Source: Fidelibacterota bacterium (lineage in GTDB: Bacteria; Fidelibacterota; UBA2242). From it: a DNA stretch of 5,930 nt. Made by a program: the position numbers and the translations under genes. The notes beneath the pieces are model-generated. The model worked only from the letters and a program-made list of their open reading frames with translations, had not been told where the DNA came from and made no database searches. Below, one piece after another: positions 1 through 5,596 of the stretch; positions within the stretch are counted from its first letter, which is position 1, and every line of letters starts with the position of its first letter. Where the stretch lies: contig JAFGXZ010000272.1 in assembly GCA_016936335.1 (NCBI GenBank), positions 1 to 5,930 on the forward strand, written 5' to 3'.

Positions 1-1014
1 ATCGGTCATGCCGACTGGAATGATTGTCTGAATCTTAATTGTTATTCATCCACTCCTGGTGAAAGTTTCCAGTTGGCAAAAGATGAAGGCGACGGTAAAA
101 CTGCCGAATCAGTGATGATTGCCGGACTTTTTTGTCGTGCATGTGATGACATGGAATCCATTTATAAAGAATTGAGAAAAGATTGCCTGGCAGCCGAAAC
201 AGCCCAAAAAGGCGAAGATATGCGCCAGACAATTTATAAACACGGTTGGGATGGTGAGTGGTTCAGGCGTGCTTATGACGGCAAAGGCAACACTATTGGT
301 TCCAATGTCTGCGAGGAAGGCAAGATCTTCATTGAATCCCAGGGTTGGTGCATTCTCGGAAAAGCCGGATTGGAAAATGGTTATGCAGAAAAAGCGCTGA
401 GAAGTGTTAAAAAACATCTGGCTGAACCCAACGGGATCAAACTTCAGCATCCGGCCTACCAGACGTACCATCTGAATCTTGGTGAAGTGAGCTCCTATCC
501 CCCGGGCTACAAGGAGAATGCAGGAATTTTCACACATAACAATACATGGATTCAGATAGCAGAAACTATGCTCGGACACGGTGACCAGGCTATGGAATAT
601 TACAAGGCTATTCTGCCATCATCCAAAGAAGATCAAATCGATATTTACAGAGCGGAACCCTATGTTTACTCACAAATGACAGCTGGCTGTGATGCACCAA
701 CACCGGGCGAAGGCAAAAACTCCTGGCTCACCGGAACAGCCGCCTGGTCTTTTGTGGCTGTTTCACAATTCATTCTTGGTGTGCGACCGGAATTCAAAGG
801 CCTGAAAATCGATCCCTGTATTCCGAGATACTGGAAAGAATTCAAAGTGACCCGGAAATTCCGCGATGCCACCTACAAAATTACTGTAAAAAATCCCGAT
901 AACATTTCCAAAGGCATAAAATCGGTCAAAGTTGACGGGAGTCTGCTTGATAATAACATATTACCGGTTTTTAGTGATGATAAAGAGCATACCGTGTTTG
1001 TAGTGATGGGATAA
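1..1014 (+). CDS. GH94 disaccharide phosphorylase, cellobiose phosphorylase-like (5' partial)
   Basis: This reading frame is open from base 1 and gives 337 C-terminal residues of a glycoside hydrolase family 94 phosphorylase. These cytoplasmic enzymes split a beta-linked disaccharide with inorganic phosphate into a sugar 1-phosphate and a free sugar. The visible part starts in the catalytic motif GHADWNDCLN. By homology with characterised members, Asp8 is the general acid and Trp6 lines the sugar site. His179 in FTHNNTW and Thr244-Gly245 in SWLTGTAAW match the family's phosphate-binding positions. PPGYKEN and EPYVYSQM are further family signatures. About 329 residues follow the catalytic Asp, which fits cellobiose phosphorylases of roughly 810-820 residues a little better than chitobiose phosphorylase. 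The NNTW sequence appears to replace the more usual NNPW. The true start lies upstream of the window. Family assignment is near certain. Cellobiose as substrate is likely but unproven, because the acceptor-recognition region is mostly missing; laminaribiose or another beta-glucoside remains possible. Confidence 0.93.
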   Translation: MGHADWNDCLNLNCYSSTPGESFQLAKDEGDGKTAESVMIAGLFCRACDDMESIYKELRKDCLAAETAQKGEDMRQTIYKHGWDGEWFRRAYDGKGNTIGSNVCEEGKIFIESQGWCILGKAGLENGYAEKALRSVKKHLAEPNGIKLQHPAYQTYHLNLGEVSSYPPGYKENAGIFTHNNTWIQIAETMLGHGDQAMEYYKAILPSSKEDQIDIYRAEPYVYSQMTAGCDAPTPGEGKNSWLTGTAAWSFVAVSQFILGVRPEFKGLKIDPCIPRYWKEFKVTRKFRDATYKITVKNPDNISKGIKSVKVDGSLLDNNILPVFSDDKEHTVFVVMG

Positions 1015-1051
1015 GCCTGTCTGGCCAGTGTAAAATTCCCCAAATTCGTTA

Positions 1052-1069
1052 AAATACTTAAACGTATTT
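1052..1069. repeat. AT-rich inverted repeat, possible operator
   Basis: The arms AAATAC and GTATTT are exact reverse complements separated by six bases (TTAAAC). After one mismatch on each side, two more A/T pairs extend the dyad. It has no GC-rich stem and no trailing T-run, so it does not look like a terminator. It lies about 14 bases upstream of the candidate -35 box for the binding-protein operon, a reasonable place for a regulator to bind. In AT-rich DNA such a dyad can arise by chance, so the role is an inference. Confidence 0.35.
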
Positions 1070-1082
1070 AAAAACATTCCCG

Positions 1083-1111
1083 TTGGAAGATTAATTCCCA
1101 CAGATTATATT
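1083..1111 (+). promoter_or_regulatory. candidate sigma-70-like promoter of the binding protein-kinase-regulator operon
   Basis: TTGGAA at 1083-1088 matches the -35 consensus at four of six positions. TATATT at 1106-1111 matches the -10 consensus at five of six. The spacer is exactly 17 bases. Transcription would begin near 1118, leaving a leader of about 40 bases before the ATG at 1159. The -35 box also lies inside a TTCC-N4-GGAA-N6-TTCC arrangement (1077-1098). The match is only moderate and consensus elements differ between phyla. Read-through from the phosphorylase gene is an alternative, since no terminator is visible between them. Confidence 0.35.
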
Positions 1112-1146
1112 CGACTATTGTGACAATTAAACAAAAAAGATAAATT

Positions 1147-1152
1147 GGAAAG
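1147..1152 (+). promoter_or_regulatory. ribosome binding site of the solute-binding protein gene
   Basis: GGAAAG lies six bases before the ATG at 1159. It is purine-rich and well placed, and it supports that ATG as the true start. The encoded protein then begins with a short basic stretch followed by a hydrophobic helix, as expected for a membrane-targeted protein. Confidence 0.6.
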
Positions 1153-1158
1153 ATAAAA

Positions 1159-2472
1159 ATGGAAAGCCGGCGCAAAATATACGGGATATTTTTCACTATC
1201 TTTATTCTGGCTATTATTTTGGTACTGGTTATTAACCTGATTTTTATTAACAAAGACCGGGTTCCATCTAAGGGAGTAACCAGACTCTATTTTGCTGACA
1301 ATATGTCGGAAGCTCATCAGATAATCATTCGGAAATTCAATGCCAGATATACCGGAGAAATTGAGATTATTCCCATAGATTTACCTTTTTCAAAATTCAC
1401 GACCAATGAACGGAAGGAATTACTGGCACGTTCACTGAGGAGCCGTGGCAGCCGGATTGATATATTCGCCGTCGATCAGATTTGGGTACCACGATTTACC
1501 AAGTGGTGTGAGCCATTGTCCAGATATTTTATGCAAACACATTTAAATCACATCCTTCCTCAAGCGCTCAGTACGTGCTATTATAATAATATGTTAGTTG
1601 GATTACCTCTTTATATCGATATCGGGGTCATGTACTATCGCAGTGATATACTGGCGCAATTGCATGAGACAGAGTTGCAACAAAGTATTGAAACAGGTGT
1701 CACATGGGAAGAATTGTTTGCTTTTGGGGATAGGCATCCGGACATACGTCCATTGTATGTTATACAGGGCGACGATTATGAGGGCCTGGTTTGTAACTAC
1801 ATAGAAATTTTGAAAGGAATGGGTGGTAGTATCATCGATGACGGCCAGCTTGTCATCAATACTGTGCAAGGTCGTCAGGCAACTAAATTTTTATATGATT
1901 TAATTTTTCGCTATAACTATATGCCAGTAGAAACAGCCGGCTTCAATGAAAGGATTTCGTACTTTTATGCCCTTGATAAAGACGCACCATTCTTTCGAGG
2001 CTGGTCCAGTTTCCTGAAAGACATGGCCATCCCCAATGCCGATTCCGTCAAAGTCAAATACTTATGTGCAGCGATGCCGCCCTATTTCAAGGGATACTCC
2101 CCAGCCACATTGTTTGGGGGCTGGAATTTGATGGTTTCCAGATATTCCAAGAATAAAGTGGCCGCCATGAAATTTTTAGAGTACACAATATCCGACGAAG
2201 TGCAGGAGATCTTATTCGAAACTTCCGGCTATCTTCCTATCTCGGAAGATATCTATAAAGACCCCAAAATCCTGCAGAAGTATCCTTACATAATCCAATT
2301 AAAAGCCATGATGGAACACGGCACTCATCGCCCTATGCTATCGGATTATACCAAAATTTCAGATATTTTATCTTTGTATCTGAATAAAGTGCTGAAAAAT
2401 GAAGTCAGTGCTGAGGAGGCTTTAGAAAAGACTGAAGAACAAATTCGAAAACGACAATTTCTAATGGATTAG
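1159..2472 (+). CDS. membrane-anchored family 1 extracellular solute-binding protein, probable sugar receptor
   Basis: The 437-residue product has the pattern of family 1 (MalE/SBP_bac_1) solute-binding proteins, which usually bind sugars or oligosaccharides outside the cytoplasmic membrane. A basic start (MESRRK) is followed by a hydrophobic helix at about residues 7-30. There is no lipobox Cys (the first Cys is residue 117) and no obvious signal peptidase I site, so the helix probably stays as an anchor. The binding domain runs from about residue 40 to 430. Typical elements are NNMLVGLPLYIDIGVMYY around residues 144-160, TWEELFAFG, GGWNLMV at 320-326, and the late SKNKVAAMKFLEY and GYLPISEDIY segments. 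No permease or ATPase gene is adjacent. The sensor kinase gene starts seven bases downstream. I infer a receptor that presents ligand occupancy to the kinase. An orphan transport subunit served by a distant permease is the alternative. The ligand is unknown; the phosphorylase and symporter neighbours point to a sugar. Confidence 0.88.
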   Translation: MESRRKIYGIFFTIFILAIILVLVINLIFINKDRVPSKGVTRLYFADNMSEAHQIIIRKFNARYTGEIEIIPIDLPFSKFTTNERKELLARSLRSRGSRIDIFAVDQIWVPRFTKWCEPLSRYFMQTHLNHILPQALSTCYYNNMLVGLPLYIDIGVMYYRSDILAQLHETELQQSIETGVTWEELFAFGDRHPDIRPLYVIQGDDYEGLVCNYIEILKGMGGSIIDDGQLVINTVQGRQATKFLYDLIFRYNYMPVETAGFNERISYFYALDKDAPFFRGWSSFLKDMAIPNADSVKVKYLCAAMPPYFKGYSPATLFGGWNLMVSRYSKNKVAAMKFLEYTISDEVQEILFETSGYLPISEDIYKDPKILQKYPYIIQLKAMMEHGTHRPMLSDYTKISDILSLYLNKVLKNEVSAEEALEKTEEQIRKRQFLMD

Positions 2473-2479
2473 ACCGCCA

Positions 2480-3949
2480 ATGGGTTTACAAAAGCGTATT
2501 CGAAAATATCGTTTTGAAATCAGGCATTTCATTATCCTGTTTATTATCCTGGCGGCATTTCAGGTCGCTCTGTCGTATCTGAATAAAATTTCCAGTAAAG
2601 CATTGATCGAACAGACCATGGATCTTTACCGAAAGGACTCTGCTATCCGATTGGGCAATTTAGTGACCACTTCTCTGGAATTGCTGCTGGAGCAAAGCCA
2701 GCTTAGCAAAATCCAGATCGATGAATCCCGTCAAAAAATTATCCAGGCGTTCGATATTATCCTGAATCAGCAAACCCTGCAGCAAAACGTGGATTATATC
2801 TGTCTGATTTTCACCATTGATAGCACGGACTGGGCAATCGACGAAGGCAGTGACCTGTTCAATTTTATCTATTATAACCTGCCTCCCCGGCAGCCTCGTG
2901 CGACACATTACTCTGAGGCAATTAACCGCTATCGTGTTATGGCTGAAGATTTGCGTCAGACGGAACAGATTTTTTGCGATTGGGATGATGTCAGTTCTTT
3001 TCACGTGCTGGTTCCTTTTGTTCCCAAAGGTGAGTTTGAAGGCGTAGTCTATATAAAAATTACTCCAGATGTAAGCAATATTACCCGCGAAATATCCACG
3101 GTTTATGATGAAACCGGCATTTTATTTACGGCTTTGATATTGTTTGGATTGCTGGCGATGTTTTACATTACATCTTATACGGTAAAAGAGCGCGATTTGG
3201 CGCAGGAGCAGCTGTACAGGGAACGCGAGAAGCAGGTAATGGCTGAAGTTGCGCATCAAAAAGAAGCTCTTTTCACGAAGCGAATTTACCATGCTCATCA
3301 TAAGGCTGAAAAAGTGATGGGATTTATCAAGGAGGAGATTCGGGAACTCACTGCCGCCAATATCCAGAAATTCAAATACGTGGTTACCCGGTATTCCAAT
3401 TTCATTTCCCGTGTAATATACGATATGAAATGGTATGACCCGCCCGTGCACGCTACCCGTAATCCTATTTTTGAAACCAATATTAACCAGGTTATTGAAT
3501 TTTTAGTTAACTACCTGTTCAAACGAGTTTATCACGAAAAACGCGGATACGAATTTGAATTGGATTTGGACCAAAAAATGCCGTTGGTGCATATTAATGA
3601 GTATGTTGTCTGGGAAATCCTTGAGCCGTTGATTCAGAACAGCATTGACCATAATAAGGAAAAAAATATTTTGATAACCATCCAGACTCGCAATTATCCC
3701 GATAAAGGATATTCGGAAATTTTAGTGATGGATAACGGTCGGGGCATTGAACCGGAAATGCTGCTTGCCAGCCCACAGGGCATCAAAGAGATATTCCTTG
3801 AACATACCTCGACCCGGGAAAACGCCAAGAATTCAGGCTATGGTTGTTATATCGCCTATGAATTGAGTACCCGGCGATGCGGCTGGAAGATGGATGCCAT
3901 GAATCTGCAAAACGGCGGTTGTTCAATTCGCATCACTATCCCGCTCTAA
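2480..3949 (+). CDS. divergent membrane sensor histidine kinase
   Basis: The 489-residue product has two membrane helices (about 16-34 and 213-235) flanking an extracytoplasmic domain of roughly 178 residues whose fold I do not recognise. No HAMP domain is apparent. TM2 runs straight into a charged, probably coiled-coil stretch at about 236-265. The dimerisation region holds KRIYHAHHKAEKVMGF, with His271, His273 and His274 as phosphoacceptor candidates. None is followed by the acidic residue of a canonical H-box. The C-terminal ATPase domain is clear: N-box around Glu379, Asn387 and His391 (EPLIQNSIDH), G1 box DNGRG at 418-422, and G2-like SGYGCYIA around 452-459. The N-box has a flavour of LytS/YesM-type kinases, but the NPHFLFN motif is absent. 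The gene starts seven bases after the binding-protein stop, without a good ribosome binding site, which suggests translational coupling. It probably senses the neighbouring binding protein and phosphorylates the downstream regulator. Confidence 0.85.
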   Translation: MGLQKRIRKYRFEIRHFIILFIILAAFQVALSYLNKISSKALIEQTMDLYRKDSAIRLGNLVTTSLELLLEQSQLSKIQIDESRQKIIQAFDIILNQQTLQQNVDYICLIFTIDSTDWAIDEGSDLFNFIYYNLPPRQPRATHYSEAINRYRVMAEDLRQTEQIFCDWDDVSSFHVLVPFVPKGEFEGVVYIKITPDVSNITREISTVYDETGILFTALILFGLLAMFYITSYTVKERDLAQEQLYREREKQVMAEVAHQKEALFTKRIYHAHHKAEKVMGFIKEEIRELTAANIQKFKYVVTRYSNFISRVIYDMKWYDPPVHATRNPIFETNINQVIEFLVNYLFKRVYHEKRGYEFELDLDQKMPLVHINEYVVWEILEPLIQNSIDHNKEKNILITIQTRNYPDKGYSEILVMDNGRGIEPEMLLASPQGIKEIFLEHTSTRENAKNSGYGCYIAYELSTRRCGWKMDAMNLQNGGCSIRITIPL

Positions 3950-3957
3950 TTTAAGAT

Positions 3958-3961
3958 GGAG
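3958..3961 (+). promoter_or_regulatory. ribosome binding site favouring the regulator start at 3968
   Basis: GGAG sits six bases before the ATG at 3968 and overlaps the first codons of the longer frame, which opens at ATG 3956. Upstream of 3956 only TTTAAG is found, a poor match. The 3968 start also gives a protein that enters the receiver beta-1 strand after a few residues (MIDNTIRILVIEDEE), as is usual for response regulators. Confidence 0.55.
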
Positions 3962-3967
3962 ACCTAC

Positions 3968-5410
3968 ATGATTGATAACACTATTCGAATACTGGTCATT
4001 GAAGATGAAGAATTTGATGTTCGCCGGATTTTAAATACCGTCAAACCATTTGAAAAAATTGAAATAAGTGAAATTGTTTCAAGTGGAGCTGAAGCCTTAA
4101 ATTTATTAAATGCTCGGCGCGATTTCTATGACGTTGTCATTATGGATTTCCAGATTGCCGGAGGGCTGATGGGGGAGGAACTCATTGGTGAAATTAAGTC
4201 AATCAATCCGTTGATTCAAATCATCGTAATCACAAAAATGACAATTCACCAGACGGATTTTGATTTTGCTAACCGGTTGATTCAGGCCGGTGCATTCTGG
4301 TTCTGCACCAAATATCCCGGTGATATCGAGAATTATATCTATCAGCCAACAGATTTCATTCTCTCTATCGTCAATGCCTATGAGAAAAAAGAGCTGGAAT
4401 CACGACATCAGGATTCAACCCTGAAATTGAATAAGAATATTCAAAACATTCTTAAAAAAAAGCGGATTATTGGCGAATCGCCTGCCATCGAGCAGGTTAA
4501 ACAAAAAATCCAGCAATTTGCATCGACTAATGCCAGCGTGCTGATTTATGGAAAATCTGGAACGGGAAAAGAGCTGGTGGCAACGAACATTCATTATCTC
4601 AGCAACCGGGCGTTGGAAAATTTTGTGCCGATAAACTGCGGCAGTATTCCCCGGGATTTGATTGAAAGTGAATTGTTTGGTTTTGAAAAAGGTTCATTCA
4701 CCGGTGCCCAGGAGAGCCGGCTCGGACTGTTTGAGCGGGCGAATAAAGGAACCATATTTTTAGATGAGGTATCGGAATTTCCACTACCGGCCCAATCAAA
4801 GCTTTTACGGGTATTACAGGACGGACAGATTGATAAAATCGGACGAAAAAAAAGTTATGAAGTGAACGTTCGTATCATTTCGGCAACTAATATTGATTTA
4901 CAGAAAATGGTACAGAAAAAGGAGTTTCGTGAGGATTTATTTTATCGGCTGAATGTATTGCAGATTTATGTGCCGTCCCTGCAGGAGCGTCGAGAGGATA
5001 TTCTGGCTTTAATGATGCATTTTTTAAATCAGTATGCGATCGATATGTCCTGTAGTGTACCTCAACTGACTGAGAACGCCCGTAATCTACTGGAAAATCA
5101 TGACTGGCCGGGAAATGTACGGCAGTTGCAAAATGTGGCTCAGCGATTGTTGTTTTTAAATACTGAATCAGTAACGCACTCCATGGTCGCAGATGCAATT
5201 GGGATAAAAACGGAGGGTAGTAGTGAAAATCTGGCGTACCATTTTGACCGCGATCATATTAAGCCGCTGAAGGATATTGAACGCCATTTTCGTAGAGCCT
5301 ATATTCAGTTTGTCCGAGGCTTAAGTAAAACTGATGCGGAAGCGGCTCAAATGTTGGATCTGGCGCCCCCCAATTTTTTTCGGATTTGTAAAGAGTTGAA
5401 ACTGAAGTAA
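3968..5410 (+). CDS. sigma-54-dependent response regulator, NtrC family
   Basis: This cytoplasmic activator has three domains: receiver, AAA+ ATPase and Fis-type helix-turn-helix. It should use ATP to remodel sigma-54 RNA polymerase at -24/-12 promoters. Residues are numbered from the alternative ATG at 3956 (484 residues); the chosen start gives 480. The receiver has acidic residues Glu16-Asp17, phosphoacceptor Asp64 in VVIMDF, Thr93 and Lys119. Thr93 is followed by Lys instead of the usual small residue. The AAA+ domain shows Walker A GKSGTGKE at 199-206 (Lys205), where GES is more common. It also has the sigma-54 contact loop GSFTGA at 246-251, a conservative variant of GAFTGA, Walker B IFLDE with Asp270-Glu271, and arginine fingers Arg325 and Arg331 in FREDLFYRLNV. 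HDWPGNVRQLQN is another hallmark. The C-terminal 50 residues form the DNA-binding domain, ending at the protein terminus. All parts look intact and active. It lies just after the kinase gene and is its probable partner. Likely targets are the downstream symporter and perhaps the phosphorylase. Confidence 0.96.
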   Translation: MIDNTIRILVIEDEEFDVRRILNTVKPFEKIEISEIVSSGAEALNLLNARRDFYDVVIMDFQIAGGLMGEELIGEIKSINPLIQIIVITKMTIHQTDFDFANRLIQAGAFWFCTKYPGDIENYIYQPTDFILSIVNAYEKKELESRHQDSTLKLNKNIQNILKKKRIIGESPAIEQVKQKIQQFASTNASVLIYGKSGTGKELVATNIHYLSNRALENFVPINCGSIPRDLIESELFGFEKGSFTGAQESRLGLFERANKGTIFLDEVSEFPLPAQSKLLRVLQDGQIDKIGRKKSYEVNVRIISATNIDLQKMVQKKEFREDLFYRLNVLQIYVPSLQERREDILALMMHFLNQYAIDMSCSVPQLTENARNLLENHDWPGNVRQLQNVAQRLLFLNTESVTHSMVADAIGIKTEGSSENLAYHFDRDHIKPLKDIERHFRRAYIQFVRGLSKTDAEAAQMLDLAPPNFFRICKELKLK

Positions 5411-5452
5411 ACGTATCTTTGTAAGTCGCCCAGCAAAAATGATAAGCATTTC

Positions 5453-5469
5453 ATTATTAATTTAATAAT
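5453..5469. repeat. 17-bp AT palindrome, candidate enhancer site for the sigma-54 activator
   Basis: ATTATTAA and TTAATAAT are perfect 8-base reverse complements around a single central T. A second, weaker dyad, AATGA-N8-TCATT (5438-5455), overlaps its left arm. The palindrome centre lies about 105 bases upstream of the start site predicted from the -24/-12 element, within the usual range for upstream activator sites of NtrC-type proteins. It follows the regulator stop codon by about 42 bases and could instead be a weak RNA hairpin, but it has no GC-rich stem. The regulatory role is inferred from position and symmetry. Confidence 0.4.
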
Positions 5470-5540
5470 TTCACCCGTCTTTCTGTAGCCCGAAATATTT
5501 TTTCCTCTCGATTCTGATTCTCTTAAACAGTTATGAGTTT

Positions 5541-5556
5541 TGGCTCAATATTTGTC
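5541..5556 (+). promoter_or_regulatory. candidate sigma-54 (-24/-12) promoter of the symporter gene
   Basis: TGGCTCAATATTTGTC aligns with the known consensus TGGCACG-N4-TTGCW. The -24 GG (5542-5543) and the G of TTG (5554) are exactly 12 bases apart, as required. Matches include TGGC, the C at position 6 and TTG. Differences are T for A in the first element and T for C after TTG; the latter falls in the normally well-conserved -12 GC and weakens the case. Transcription would start near 5566, about 30 bases before the symporter ATG. A gene for a sigma-54 activator ends 130 bases upstream, which makes a functional promoter here more plausible. Confidence 0.5.
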
Positions 5557-5596
5557 AGGAAATCGGTAATGATGAATCAAAAAATTAATTAAGAAG

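Noticed and set aside
109..579. 156-codon reverse-strand frame opposite the phosphorylase
   Set aside because: It lies wholly antisense to a clearly conserved GH94 coding region and has no recognisable motif or ribosome binding site. The same applies to the reverse frames opposite the other genes.
1021..1028. Perfect 8-base palindrome CTGGCCAG just after the phosphorylase stop codon
   Set aside because: It has no loop, does not extend outward, and no T-run follows, so it is not a terminator. An 8-base palindrome alone is weak evidence for an operator.
1085..1100. A second possible -24/-12 element, TGG at 1084-1086 with TTCC 11-14 bases on
   Set aside because: Both elements depart strongly from consensus, with no TTG at -12 and only TGG at -24. 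The sigma-70-like reading fits better.
4454..4461. A8 runs in the regulator gene (4454-4461 and 4846-4853) and A9 in the symporter gene (5685-5693) as programmed slippage sites
   Set aside because: The reading frames continue normally through all three into conserved sequence, and no alternative product is evident. Such runs are expected in Lys-rich, AT-rich genes.
5438..5470. The AT-rich dyads after the regulator gene as an intrinsic terminator
   Set aside because: The stems are all A/T and no uninterrupted T-run follows. Termination here cannot be excluded but is not supported.
5552..5580. TTGTCA as a -35 box of a sigma-70 promoter for the symporter
   Set aside because: No acceptable -10 box occurs 16-19 bases downstream, and the same bases are better explained as part of the -12 element.
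5575..5587. Match to the enterobacterial IHF consensus WATCAANNNNTTR
   Set aside because: It lies downstream of the -24/-12 element instead of between enhancer and promoter. The motif carries little information in AT-rich DNA, and the consensus may not hold in this organism.
5569..5592. Tiny frame ATG ATG AAT CAA AAA ATT AAT TAA with AGGA eight bases upstream, a possible leader peptide before the symporter
   Set aside because: Seven codons with no attenuator hairpin or codon bias. If transcription starts near 5566, the AGGA would not be in the mRNA.
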